From NCBI GenBank assembly GCA_030530315.1, contig JAUMVG010000022.1, positions 1 through 47,199 on the forward strand: 47,199 nucleotides of DNA. Reading direction: 5' to 3'. The stretch is from Clostridia bacterium. Its GTDB lineage: Bacteria; Bacillota; Clostridia; Christensenellales; Aristaeellaceae. The notes beneath the pieces are model-generated. The model did no database searches and was not told where the DNA came from. It saw nothing but the letters and a program-made list of their open reading frames with translations. Of the stretch, positions 1 to 8,201 are shown piece by piece (positions within the stretch are counted from its first letter, which is position 1; each line of letters starts with the position of its first letter). Both the position numbers and the translations under genes were made by a program.

Positions 1-51
1 TCGCATCTCAAGGTTCGTTTCTCTCTCTTCTCTGTATCGTTTTCAAGGTTC
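1..51 (-). repeat. rRNA-operon leader, left copy
   Basis: Read on the minus strand, this segment contains GAACCTTGAAAAC followed by a purine-rich run and AACCTTGAGATGCGA. The same sequence is present on the plus strand at 47109-47159, with 33 identical bases, a 3-base patch with two differences, then 15 identical bases. The CTTGAAAAC core resembles the boxA-type antitermination element of Firmicute rrn leaders (family knowledge). With the strong promoter just upstream it most likely begins an rRNA operon that continues out of the window to the left. No 16S sequence is inside the window, so the rRNA assignment is an inference. Confidence 0.65.
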
Positions 52-85
52 GCTGTGCGCCTCCCTTTCGTTCAGCGCATGTGTT

Positions 86-114
86 ATTATATCAAAGCAG
101 CGCCCCTTTGTCAA
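86..114 (-). promoter_or_regulatory. Strong sigma-A promoter, likely rrn operon
   Basis: On the minus strand a perfect -35 TTGACA (109-114) is separated by 17 bp from a perfect -10 TATAAT (86-91). An A/T-rich block, like an UP element, lies just upstream of the -35. It reads towards the left window edge into the rrn-type leader. The rest of 115-235 holds no gene. It has a short ACAATATATTGT palindrome and a weak GGCGG/GCCGC hairpin that could end the ylbJ-like transcript. Confidence 0.75.
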
Positions 115-235
115 GTATTTTTTTCAAATTATTTTCTACGGAGACTTGTTGTTTAAGAACACCATGACCCACAATATATTGTATTTTCAGCATTTTCAGC
201 GGCAAATCCGCCGACTTTCCCGAAAAATCATTTTG

Positions 236-1333
236 TTAAGATATGGTGCCGCACAGTCGAATCAATCCCGGTACCGCCAGCAGCGCAGCTGAAAGCGCGG
301 CGAACGCCAGGGGCCTTCCCGATACGATTTTTCCAAAGAATAACACAGCTTCCGGCGTTTGAACCTGTATCGCCGCAAAGGCAGCGCACAGCAACGCCGC
401 AGCCAGCCGCAGCGCAAAGTATTCCATCACGGGAATACCGCAGCCCCGGAGCGCGTTCAGGTTTTGAACGCCGACGCAGACGCCGCCGAATCCTACCACC
501 GCCGCCGTAAGCACCAGCTTCCACCTCATCCCCATCGACAGCCTCGCCGTCACCGCCGCGCCGGAGGGCACGTCCAGCGCGCACACCAGCGCATCTGCAA
601 TGCCCTTCCCGACAACCGCCCGCAGAGCGAAGGCCAGCGCGCCGAACAACGTCATGTATCCGCAGATCGTCAGCGCGGTCAACACGGCGGCGCGCACCGG
701 CTGCTCCTCCGCCCGTCCGTCTCCAGCGGCAATCGGCTCCTTTCGATTCCGCCAGCAACCCCGCAGCAGCAGCGCCAGGGTCAGCTGGGTGAATAGCTGC
801 GCTCTCAGCAGGACCCAGCCCTGCGCCTCGCTCCCCAGCAGGCCCAGGCCGATGCCACCTATCAGAAAGGCGGGGCTGAACCCCGTGACGGCGAGCGCGA
901 GCCGCTGCAGCTGTCCCCGATTCATGCCTGAATGAACCGCCGCGCGCCTGGCGGCGATGGCGCCTGCCGGAGATCCCGCTATCATTCCGATGAACATCGC
1001 CGAAGCCGCCTTACCGGGCAAATTGAAGAGCCGGAGCATCAGCGGATCGAGGAGGCTCCTGCCGGCTGCAGCGGGCACGCTCGTCAACAGCGGCATCAGC
1101 GCCAGAAACGGAAACAGCGACGGAGCCACAACGGCGCACCACTGCGCCATCGCCCGCGCGGCACCCAGCGCCGCGGCGGCGGGTTCGGACAACAGCAGCC
1201 CGACACAGAGCATCCCCGCGGCGCACTTCAACCCCGCAAGCCTCGCGCGGCGACGGGAAGCGTCCAGCACGCCTCCGCTCCGCGCCTGACGACGCGCCTC
1301 CTTCAAGGCACAAAGCCCGTCTCCCGCTTGCAT
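236..1333 (-). CDS. ylbJ: YlbJ-like sporulation membrane protein
   Basis: A polytopic membrane protein of about 365 residues with roughly eight hydrophobic segments. The central part has the SLFPFLALMPLL and GSPAGA patterns typical of the YlbJ/SpmA nucleoside-recognition (Gate) superfamily; YlbJ is needed for spore cortex formation in Bacillus (established knowledge). The start is uncertain. ATG at 1333 follows a purine-rich GGGGCGGGAAG. ATG at 1390 would add 19 residues, but its only SD-like bases lie inside the terminator at 1404-1433. It follows the 1477-2229 gene in the same direction but behind that terminator, so it may have its own, probably sporulation-specific, promoter that I cannot place. 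Specific YlbJ assignment is moderately sure; membrane nature is certain. Confidence 0.7.
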   Translation of the reverse strand: MQAGDGLCALKEARRQARSGGVLDASRRRARLAGLKCAAGMLCVGLLLSEPAAAALGAARAMAQWCAVVAPSLFPFLALMPLLTSVPAAAGRSLLDPLMLRLFNLPGKAASAMFIGMIAGSPAGAIAARRAAVHSGMNRGQLQRLALAVTGFSPAFLIGGIGLGLLGSEAQGWVLLRAQLFTQLTLALLLRGCWRNRKEPIAAGDGRAEEQPVRAAVLTALTICGYMTLFGALAFALRAVVGKGIADALVCALDVPSGAAVTARLSMGMRWKLVLTAAVVGFGGVCVGVQNLNALRGCGIPVMEYFALRLAAALLCAAFAAIQVQTPEAVLFFGKIVSGRPLAFAALSAALLAVPGLIRLCGTIS

Positions 1334-1394
1334 CTTCCCGCCCCTACGCGGGACTTCCTCAGCCTTTCCAGCAGCGATCACCGATTCCATGCGC

Positions 1395-1433
1395 AAAAAA
1401 ACACCCCCTGGTGCAGCCTATGCATCCAGGGGG
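1395..1433 (-). terminator. Rho-independent terminator
   Basis: On the minus strand CCCCCTGG, one bulged A, TGCA, a 5-base loop, TGCA and CCAGGGGG form a long stem followed by TG and seven T residues. It ends the transcript of the 1477-2229 gene. It lies directly in front of the ylbJ-like gene, which implies separate transcription or readthrough for that gene. Confidence 0.85.
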
Positions 1434-1476
1434 AAGCGATATCCGTTTACATGAGCGGTGGAAGCGCCTCGTTTTC

Positions 1477-2229
1477 TCAGAAGCGCACGGTGCACTCGCC
1501 GCCCTCGCCCGCGCCGGGCTGGTCCACATAGAAGTGGACGGTGTTCTCGTCGTCCATCCATTCGACCATCAGCGTGCCCCTGGGAAGGGGCTCGGCAGGC
1601 ACGGCGTTTTCCTCACCCTCCTCCGCCGGCTGCTCCTGGGAGACGAGCCGGGAGGCGTCGTAGGTCAGGTAGATCTCACCCTCCACGTCGGCATTGGAGC
1701 GATAGAAGATGTTCATCACGCTGGGATACGCCTTGCAGATGACGCCCCAGTCCTGGATAGAGGTCTCCGGATCGCCGTTCGGGTCAGCCTCGAGTCGGGC
1801 GGCCTTGCGTTCCGCGAGCCGCTCCTCGTCCAGGTCGATGGCACGCATCACCACCACCTTGTGCGCACCGGAGGGGGAAGCCAGCGTGGCGTAGCGCTGG
1901 GGTACGGCGACGCTGCCCATGAAGCTGAGGTAGGTGAACACCACCACCAGCGCCAGGGCATAAACCAGCAACAACAGGCCGCCCACGACCACCTTCACGC
2001 CACGCTTGGAGATGCGGCGAACCAGAGCATAGCCGATCCAGCCCACCAGCACGACCACCGCCAGGAACGGGATGTGCAGCATGAGCATGCCGTTGATCAG
2101 CGTAAGTCCGCAGCGCTGCAAAATGCCCAGCACGATGACCACCAGCACCAGCATCGCAACGATGCAGAGGACGACCTTGTCCACGCGGCTCAGTTCAATG
2201 CGCCTCCGGCTTTCCTTCTCAGAATTCAT
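1477..2229 (-). CDS. Hypothetical three-helix membrane protein
   Basis: A protein of 250 residues that I do not recognise. A short charged N-terminus is followed by three transmembrane helices (about residues 20-40, 48-68 and 80-105). A soluble tail of about 140 residues comes next; it starts with a segment that could form beta strands and contains a glutamate-rich stretch near 205-215. The start codon is preceded by GGGTGAG. It lies 40 bp downstream of the nucleotidyltransferase gene and is probably cotranscribed with it, dut and the deacetylase-like gene. A strong terminator follows. The tail is probably extracytoplasmic if the N-terminus is inside (three helices), but no function can be given. 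Confidence 0.75.
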   Translation of the reverse strand: MNSEKESRRRIELSRVDKVVLCIVAMLVLVVIVLGILQRCGLTLINGMLMLHIPFLAVVVLVGWIGYALVRRISKRGVKVVVGGLLLLVYALALVVVFTYLSFMGSVAVPQRYATLASPSGAHKVVVMRAIDLDEERLAERKAARLEADPNGDPETSIQDWGVICKAYPSVMNIFYRSNADVEGEIYLTYDASRLVSQEQPAEEGEENAVPAEPLPRGTLMVEWMDDENTVHFYVDQPGAGEGGECTVRF

Positions 2230-2269
2230 AGGCTCACCCTTACCCTTTTCTCCTTTTCAGACAGGTTTG

Positions 2270-3169
2270 TCACAGCTTTTCGGGATAGACGCCCTTGGCG
2301 TGCAGCTCCAGCAACGCCTGCTGCACCAGGGGGCGATCCTCCTGATAGGTCACGCCAAACCAAACGGCCTCCGTCTCCAGCATGTCCACCGTGATGGCGC
2401 CGTCCTCGAGCAGGCTGTGCACCATCACCGGCAGCAGGCACTCCGCCTTGATGTCGGCGGGATCAGCGGCCTTCAGGAAGCCTTCGAAGTACGTCTGCAT
2501 GCTGTCAAAGATCTCGGGCTGGAAGCCCCAGAAGTTCATGGAGACCAGCGCGTTGGGATCCAGGTCCCGGCCGGGCTCGCCCGCGGAGGTATCGGCAATG
2601 CGGCCATCCTCGTACAGGCGGATCTTCGCCACCTCGTCCACGTCCACCATGCGGCCGTCCACGACCTTGCAGACGCCGCGGGTCACCGCGCCGTGGATGC
2701 TGACGGTGTTCTTCAGCCGATAGCCCACCATAGCGGCCTTGGAGGCATCGCGGTTGGCCACCAGGTAGTCGTGCATCTTCTGGAAGGAATCCACGCCGTA
2801 GTAGTCGTCGGCATTGATGACGGCAAAAGGCTCGTGGACGCACTCCCGGGCACACAGCACCGCGTGCACCGTTCCGAAGGGCTTGGTGCGACCCTCGGGC
2901 ACGCTGTACCACGCCGGCAGGGAGGAGTAATCCTGGAAGGCGTACTCCACCTTGATCTTCTTCGCCAGCTTGTCGCCGCAAATCTGCTTCATAGCGTCCA
3001 GCATATCGGGCCGGATGATGAAGACCACCTTGTTGAAGCCCGCGCGCATCGCGTCGCAGACAGAATACTCCAGCAGTATTTCATTGTTGGGACCCATGCC
3101 CGTGATCTGCTTGTTTCCGCCGTAGCGGGATGCCATTCCAGCTGCCATGACGACCAGCGTAGTATCCAT
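2270..3169 (-). CDS. Sugar-nucleotidyltransferase-like protein
   Basis: A 299-residue member of the NTP_transferase (GT-A fold) family. The N-terminus VVMAAGMASRYGGNKQ is a variant of the nucleotide-binding signature (L/V)AAGxGxR(x)K, and VINADDYYG supplies the usual metal-binding Asp pair. Such enzymes transfer NMP to sugar phosphates or related head groups; the substrate cannot be read from sequence. An upstream in-frame start exists, but ATG 3169 has AAGGGATGG 7-8 bp ahead and begins exactly at the conserved N-terminal strand, so I chose it. It sits between dut and a membrane protein in a minus-strand operon. A role in cell-surface polymer synthesis fits the neighbouring deacetylase but is only inferred. 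Confidence 0.8.
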   Translation of the reverse strand: MDTTLVVMAAGMASRYGGNKQITGMGPNNEILLEYSVCDAMRAGFNKVVFIIRPDMLDAMKQICGDKLAKKIKVEYAFQDYSSLPAWYSVPEGRTKPFGTVHAVLCARECVHEPFAVINADDYYGVDSFQKMHDYLVANRDASKAAMVGYRLKNTVSIHGAVTRGVCKVVDGRMVDVDEVAKIRLYEDGRIADTSAGEPGRDLDPNALVSMNFWGFQPEIFDSMQTYFEGFLKAADPADIKAECLLPVMVHSLLEDGAITVDMLETEAVWFGVTYQEDRPLVQQALLELHAKGVYPEKL

Positions 3170-3209
3170 AGTTATCCATCCCTTCATTCTTGTTTGTTCC
3201 TGTATTGTC

Positions 3210-3710
3210 TCAGCCGTTCTGGCCGGATTTTCCGGTGCTTCCAAAGCCGCCCGTGCGCTCGCCCTCCGCCGCGTCGTCCACTGTGAGGCCGAAGGGCACG
3301 AACACGCCCTGGGCGAAGGCCTCGCCCGCGGCCACCGAGACCGTCCGGTCCCCGGCGTTGATCATCTTGAAAAAGATGTGACCCTCGTTGCGGGCGCCGA
3401 AGTAGTCGGCGTCGATGATGCCCACGGTGTTGTTCAGCTGCAGCCGGTACTTGAAGCCCAGCCCGCTGCGGGGGAACAGCATCAGCACCCAGCCCGCGTC
3501 GATACGCGCGCGCACACCCGTGGGGATGCGGACAGTCTGCCCGGGCTCCAACCGAAAGTCCGCCGGCGCGTAAAAGTCATAGCCCGCGGAGCCCGCCGTC
3601 GCGCGGCGGGGAAGGGCCGGCAGCTCCGGCGGGTTCGCCCCGTCAAAGGCGTCGGCCCAGTCCGCGCGAAAGCGCTCCGGGCTGACGTGCATGAACTGCG
3701 CGACGCCCAT
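3210..3710 (-). CDS. dut: dUTP diphosphatase
   Basis: A 166-residue trimeric-type dUTPase that hydrolyses dUTP to dUMP and diphosphate, keeping uracil out of DNA and feeding dTMP synthesis. All five family motifs are visible in order: AGYDFYA (motif 1), PRSGLGFK (2), NNTVGIIDADYFG (3), GEAFAQGVFVPF (4) and the C-terminal RTGGFGSTG (5). The ATG overlaps the stop of the upstream deacetylase-like gene as TAATG, which indicates translational coupling. The next gene starts 40 bp downstream of the dut stop. Length and motif spacing are normal for the family, apart from an N-terminal extension of about 20-25 residues. Confidence 0.95.
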   Translation of the reverse strand: MGVAQFMHVSPERFRADWADAFDGANPPELPALPRRATAGSAGYDFYAPADFRLEPGQTVRIPTGVRARIDAGWVLMLFPRSGLGFKYRLQLNNTVGIIDADYFGARNEGHIFFKMINAGDRTVSVAAGEAFAQGVFVPFGLTVDDAAEGERTGGFGSTGKSGQNG

Positions 3711-4918
3711 TACGCCTGTCCCTCCAGGATTTGGCGCTGCAGCTCCGGATCGGCCACGCCGGTCTGCTCCAGGCCGTGGTCCTTCTGGTAGGCCTTGATC
3801 GCCGTCTCACAGCCATCGCCGTAGACGCCGTCCGGCTCGCCGGTCAGGTAGCCCAGCTCGATCAGCTTCTGCTGCAGCAGGTAGACGCCCCAGGAATAGG
3901 CCGTCTTCTTATAGGTGACATACACCCGCTCGTAGGGCTGGAGTTCGGGAATCACATGTTCCTCGATGGGCGTGGTCAATTCGCTGGTCTCGTTCGCCGG
4001 GTAGTCGAACATCTCATTCAGCGTGACCAGCTGGTAGCCCTGCTCCACCACCCAGGGAATGAAGCGCAACAGCTTTTCCAGGTCCTTGTCGGTGGTGTGG
4101 AACAGGTAGATGGCGCCGGGCTTCAGGCCCTTGGCCAGCTTGGCGTCGTCCGCCGAGCCGGAGACCGACCAGTGGGCGATGCCATAGTAGCCCATCTGCT
4201 CGGCGTACTTCTGCATACGCTGGTCGCCGCGGGCGTCGCCGCCCCGGGGGCGCAGGAAGTGGCACTGGTACTCGACGCCCAGTATGTAGCTCAGCGAGAG
4301 CTGCTGCTTGTAGACCTCCTCGGCCATCTCAGAATCGCTGCAGGCGAAGAGGCCGTTGTGGGTAAAGGTGTGGTTTTCCAGCTCAAAGCCGTTTTCCCAG
4401 GCGTATTTCAGGATCTCGCTCTGCCGCTTGCGGAGCACGTTCTTGCCGATGGGGAAGATCGTCAGCTTGCCGCCCACCTCGATGGCCTTGTTCACGATCT
4501 GCTCGAGGTTCTCCGCCTGGAAGCAGTCGTCCACAGTGATGGCCACGATCTTCTCCTCCGTGTCCGCCTTGGAGAACACGGGAATGAAGCCGGGCGCGGT
4601 GGCCGTGGGTCTGGACAGCGCGCGCATGGACACGTTGTTCGGCGGCGGCGGGGGGGCGGCGGTGGGCTCCGGCGTGGGCGCGGCGGTGACCGCCGGGGCC
4701 TCCGCCTCATTTTCAGCGGCGGGCGCCGGGGTGGGGGTGGGATCGTTCTGGGCCACCGCCGCCACGGCCGGGTCCGGCGTGCCGCCCTTGGGGATCACCA
4801 GCACGATCAGCGCGACCAGCAGCAGTACCGCCAGCGCGCCGCCGCCAATGAGAAGTCTCTTCTTTTGATATGCCCGCTGACGCTGGCGGGAAAAGGTGGT
4901 TCTGCTGCGACCTGCCAT
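3710..4918 (-). CDS. Membrane-anchored NodB-like deacetylase with PG-binding domain
   Basis: A 402-residue protein with a basic cytoplasmic start, one membrane helix (about 21-43), a Pro/Thr/Ala-rich spacer (44-95), a NodB polysaccharide-deacetylase domain (about 120-325) and a C-terminal peptidoglycan-binding type 1 domain (about 340-400). The metal site looks usable: TVDDC gives Asp130 and Asp131, and ENHTFTH gives His183 and His187. RPRGGD replaces the usual RPPYG. It probably deacetylates cell-wall sugar on the outer face of the membrane, although the TVDDC variant leaves substrate open. ATG 4918 has GGGGGGAG at good distance and is preferred over an upstream TTG. It is first gene of an operon with dut. 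A paralogue without the His ligands lies at 9386-10663. Confidence 0.85.
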   Translation of the reverse strand: MAGRSRTTFSRQRQRAYQKKRLLIGGGALAVLLLVALIVLVIPKGGTPDPAVAAVAQNDPTPTPAPAAENEAEAPAVTAAPTPEPTAAPPPPPNNVSMRALSRPTATAPGFIPVFSKADTEEKIVAITVDDCFQAENLEQIVNKAIEVGGKLTIFPIGKNVLRKRQSEILKYAWENGFELENHTFTHNGLFACSDSEMAEEVYKQQLSLSYILGVEYQCHFLRPRGGDARGDQRMQKYAEQMGYYGIAHWSVSGSADDAKLAKGLKPGAIYLFHTTDKDLEKLLRFIPWVVEQGYQLVTLNEMFDYPANETSELTTPIEEHVIPELQPYERVYVTYKKTAYSWGVYLLQQKLIELGYLTGEPDGVYGDGCETAIKAYQKDHGLEQTGVADPELQRQILEGQA

Positions 4919-5045
4919 GATGCTCCCCCCTCGTGCGATCTGTCCGCAAACCTGCTCAATAAACAAAAAACGAATAAGAACACGGAATCCAAGCCCGCTA
5001 TCCCATTCGAAAAACAACGACAGTATGCTCTCCCGATGCGCATTC

Positions 5046-5074
5046 AGTATAGCAGAATCCGCAATAAATGTCAA
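5046..5074 (-). promoter_or_regulatory. Sigma-A promoter for deacetylase-dut operon
   Basis: On the minus strand TTGACA (5069-5074) and TATACT (5046-5051) are separated by 17 bp. A leader of roughly 120 bases separates it from ATG 4918. Confidence 0.85.
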
Positions 5075-5081
5075 TTATGGA

Positions 5082-5110
5082 TGCGGCGCCAGCCACAGGG
5101 CGGCGCCGCA
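5082..5110 (-). terminator. Hairpin after BclA-like gene
   Basis: On the minus strand TGCGGCGCC and GGCGCCGCA form a perfect 9-bp GC stem with an 11-base loop, 14 bp after the stop of the 5124-5741 gene. The tail is only moderately T-rich, so termination may be partial. Confidence 0.55.
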
Positions 5111-5123
5111 GATTTGATGATTC

Positions 5124-5741
5124 TTATTCCTCTTCCAGCCTGACCAGGGACAGCGTGAACAGCGGCTGCGCCGAGGGTTCGGTGATGTTGATCGCCTCGG
5201 AGCTGCGCAGCGTCACCGTGGTATCGCCACAGGCGTCGAAAATGGCCTGCGCCGTAAAGCAACCGGGGCCCGCACCGCCGACCTGGGTGATCGCCGAGGA
5301 CTGGGAGGCGTCGTTCACGTTCAGCGTGATGGTGGAGTTCACATCGGCCCCCTCGGGCAGGCGCACGGTATAGGTGGCCAGATAGGTGCCTTCCTCCTTC
5401 ACGGTGACCAGGCCGCTGTTGACGTTGAAGTTCTCCCAGCCCGGGCAGCCACAGCTGCCCACCAGCGGAATGACGCCGTTGGCGGCCACCGCCATGGGCA
5501 GCATGGCGCTGAACATGCCGAAGCCGTTCCGCCGACCACAGTGCCTCCGCCTGCGGCCGCGGTGCTCGTCCCGGTCGCAGTCGCCGTCATTCGCGGCGCC
5601 GTTCACGTCCGGGCAGGGCCCGCCGTAATAGGGATAGTTGTCCCAGCGATAGCGGCTCTCCAGGCTGTTCAGGCAGCCGTAGCTTCTATTGGAATTGCGG
5701 TCGTCCCGCCCGGAGCAGCCGCAGCGATGTTTGTTTGCCAT
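5124..5741 (-). CDS. BclA-like C-terminal-domain surface protein
   Basis: A 205-residue protein in two parts. Residues 1-75 are rich in Cys, Arg, Asp, Asn, Gly and Tyr and look disordered. Residues about 80-205 form a predicted beta-sandwich with GTYLATYTVRLP, a DASQSSAI segment and CGDTTVTLRS, the pattern of the C1q/TNF-like BclA C-terminal domain found in exosporium and collagen-like proteins of Firmicutes. There is no signal peptide, as is common for spore-surface proteins assembled from the mother cell. The ATG has AGGAGC upstream. It is probably a single-gene unit, with a hairpin before and after. Spore or cell-surface role is inferred from the domain; no collagen GXY repeat is present. 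Confidence 0.65.
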   Translation of the reverse strand: MANKHRCGCSGRDDRNSNRSYGCLNSLESRYRWDNYPYYGGPCPDVNGAANDGDCDRDEHRGRRRRHCGRRNGFGMFSAMLPMAVAANGVIPLVGSCGCPGWENFNVNSGLVTVKEEGTYLATYTVRLPEGADVNSTITLNVNDASQSSAITQVGGAGPGCFTAQAIFDACGDTTVTLRSSEAINITEPSAQPLFTLSLVRLEEE

Positions 5742-5769
5742 AATAAAGCTCCTTTCATGGGGGTTCGCT

Positions 5770-5796
5770 GCATACTACGCGCCAAGCGCGATATGC
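5770..5796 (-). promoter_or_regulatory. Imperfect hairpin upstream of BclA-like gene
   Basis: GCATA and TATGC enclose CGCGC-CAA-GCGCG, giving a compact two-part stem-loop about 30 bp before the ATG at 5741. It could be an operator or an mRNA element. No -35/-10 pair was convincing nearby. Confidence 0.35.
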
Positions 5797-5846
5797 GTGC
5801 GTCCCCCCACGAAGGGAGCTCTGTTCTCTTATATATTTCTGTTTTT

Positions 5847-8186
5847 TCAGAACGCGACCGACGCCGCGCCGCCCTTTTCAAAGCGGAGCACCAGCGCGCC
5901 GTCCTCCATAGTCCAGTCCGCGCCGTCCACACGCTTCGGGGCGGGGGCGTTCACCAGGGCCACGGCGCAGGGCTTTTCGCCCTCAAAGGTCACCCGGCAG
6001 CCGCCGTCCAGCGCCTCCAGCTTCAGCGTGCAGGCCCTGCGGCAGTCGCCGTCGATGACATAGGTCTCTCCCTGGTACTTGCCGTCGCCCGCGGCATAGG
6101 CCCGGAAGGTCACGCCGTCAGCATAGTCGTACTCCGGACCGTCGTCCTTCGCGCCCATGGCCACGATGCTGCCGGGCCGGGCAAACAGGGGCACGCTCAG
6201 GTAGCCGCAGGGCTCGCTGACCCAGCGGCCGCCCTGCTTCACCTCGCCGGTGAGCACGTGGGTCCAGCTGCCCTCGGGCAGGTAGTATTCCGCCTGGCCG
6301 CGGTCGTTCAGCACCGGCGCCACCAGCAGGCTGTCGCCCAGCATGTACTGGTTGGCCAGGTAGGCGCAGTTGCGATCCTCGGGGAACTCCAGCACCATGG
6401 CGCGCATCATCGGCACGCCGGTGGTGTGGGTCTCCCAGGCATTGCGGTACAGGTAGGGCATCAGCCGCGCCTTCAGCCGGGTGAAGAACCGGCAGACGTC
6501 CACGGCCTCCTCGTCGTAGCTCCAGGGCACGCGCACGGTCTCGCTGCCGTGGAGGCGGGAGTGGGTGGACAGCAGGCCGAAGGCCAGCCAGCGCTTGTAC
6601 ACGTCCGCGGTGGACTTCTTTTCGAAGCCGCCGATATCGTGGCTCCAGAAGCCGAAGCCGCAGGAGGTGAGGGAGAGCCCGCCCCGCAGGCTCTGCTCCA
6701 TGGCCTCATAGCTGCTCCAGCAGTCGCCGCCCCAGTGCACGGGCATCTTCTGGCCGCCCACGGTGGCGCTGCGGGCGAACAGGAAGGCATCCTTTTCGCC
6801 CTTCTTCGCCACGAGCACGTCCCGGACGGTCTTGTTGTACAGGTAGGTGTAGTAGTTATGCATCTTCTCCGGATCGCTGCCGTCGAAGTACACCGCGTCG
6901 GTGGGCACGCGCTCGCCAAAGTCGGTCTTGAAGCAGTCCACGCCCATGTCCACCAGCTTCGCGAGCTTGCCCGCGAACCAGTCCCGGGCGGCGGGGTTGG
7001 TGAAGTCCACCAGCGCCATGCCGGGCTGCCACATGTCCCACTGCCAGACGCTGCCGTCCCTGCGCTTCAGGAAGTAGCCCGCCTTCGCCCCCTCCTCGAA
7101 CAGCGGGGAGGCCTGGGCAATGTAGGGGTTGATCCACAGGCAGACGCGCAGGCCCCTGTCCTTCAGCCGCTTCATGAAGCTCTCGGGATCGGGGAACATG
7201 ACCGGGTCGAACTCGAAGTCGCACCAGCGATAGCCCCGCATCCAGAAGCAGTCGAAGTGGAACACCGACAGGGGAATGCCCCGCTGGGCCATGCCGTCCA
7301 CAAAGGCGCTGACGGTCTTTTCGTCGTAATCGGTGGTGAAGGAGGTGGACAGCCACAGGCCGAAGGTCCACGGAGCCGGCATGGCCGGCTTGCCGGTCAG
7401 GTCGGTATAGCGGACCAGCACGTCCTTCGGGGAGGGGCCGTCGATCAGCAGGAAGTCCAGCGTCTCGCCCTTCACGGCAAAGCCCACCTTGCTGACGAAC
7501 TCGCTGCCCACCTCGAAGCTGACCCGCTCCGGGTGGTTCACCAGCACGCCGTAGCCCCTGCTGGAGAGGTAGAAGGGGATGTTCTTGTAGCTCTGCTCGG
7601 TGGAGGTGCCGCCGTCCTCGTTCCAGATGTCCACGCTCTGGCCGTTCTTCACGAAGGGGCCGAAGCGCTCGCCCAGGCCGTAGATGTGCTCGTCCACGCC
7701 GAGGTCCAGCTGGCCGCGTATCCACGCCTCGCCGGCGTCGTAGGCATAGCTGCCCTTCCAGCCGGTGTTGACGTAGGCCAGGTCCCTGCCGGACATGCCG
7801 GTGATCCGCCTGTCTCCGTGGAAGAAGGCCAGGTCCGCGGAATCCTTGTCCACCACCGCGGACAGCGCGCCGGAGCGCGCGACGATCGCCGTTTCCGTCT
7901 CCTCGACGGTCAGCGCGCCGGGCACGGGCGCCGCCAGCTCAAAGGCGGGGCCCCGGTCCAGGGCGCCGGCGTAGTGGGTGGTCCGCACCCGCAGCACCCC
8001 GGGCATCGGCGCGGTGATCTCCACCGTCAGGGCCACGCCGCCGAGGGTATCCCCCCGGGTGCGAATCTTCATGGTGGGGCAGATGAGCGTCACGCGATCC
8101 TCGTCGACGCGGCGCTCGTAGACCTGGGCGGCGCCGAACACGTTCACGCTTTCGGCGTTCAGCCAGCAGCCATTGCTGAATTTCAT
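5847..8186 (-). CDS. yicI: Alpha-xylosidase, GH31 (YicI type)
   Basis: A 779-residue glycoside hydrolase of family 31, close in length and layout to E. coli YicI (772 residues). It has an N-terminal beta-sandwich (about 1-240), a TIM barrel (about 260-600) and C-terminal beta domains. The nucleophile is Asp422 in CFKTDFGER and the acid/base is Asp488 in HWGGD; their 66-residue spacing equals that of YicI Asp416/Asp482. It should release alpha-xylose from xyloglucan oligosaccharides or isoprimeverose in the cytoplasm (no signal peptide). GGAGGAAAAG precedes the ATG. It starts 15 bp after the LacI-type regulator stops, so the two form one operon. No sugar transporter gene is adjacent. Confidence 0.92.
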   Translation of the reverse strand: MKFSNGCWLNAESVNVFGAAQVYERRVDEDRVTLICPTMKIRTRGDTLGGVALTVEITAPMPGVLRVRTTHYAGALDRGPAFELAAPVPGALTVEETETAIVARSGALSAVVDKDSADLAFFHGDRRITGMSGRDLAYVNTGWKGSYAYDAGEAWIRGQLDLGVDEHIYGLGERFGPFVKNGQSVDIWNEDGGTSTEQSYKNIPFYLSSRGYGVLVNHPERVSFEVGSEFVSKVGFAVKGETLDFLLIDGPSPKDVLVRYTDLTGKPAMPAPWTFGLWLSTSFTTDYDEKTVSAFVDGMAQRGIPLSVFHFDCFWMRGYRWCDFEFDPVMFPDPESFMKRLKDRGLRVCLWINPYIAQASPLFEEGAKAGYFLKRRDGSVWQWDMWQPGMALVDFTNPAARDWFAGKLAKLVDMGVDCFKTDFGERVPTDAVYFDGSDPEKMHNYYTYLYNKTVRDVLVAKKGEKDAFLFARSATVGGQKMPVHWGGDCWSSYEAMEQSLRGGLSLTSCGFGFWSHDIGGFEKKSTADVYKRWLAFGLLSTHSRLHGSETVRVPWSYDEEAVDVCRFFTRLKARLMPYLYRNAWETHTTGVPMMRAMVLEFPEDRNCAYLANQYMLGDSLLVAPVLNDRGQAEYYLPEGSWTHVLTGEVKQGGRWVSEPCGYLSVPLFARPGSIVAMGAKDDGPEYDYADGVTFRAYAAGDGKYQGETYVIDGDCRRACTLKLEALDGGCRVTFEGEKPCAVALVNAPAPKRVDGADWTMEDGALVLRFEKGGAASVAF

Positions 8187-8201
8187 ATCTTTTCCTCCGG
8201 T

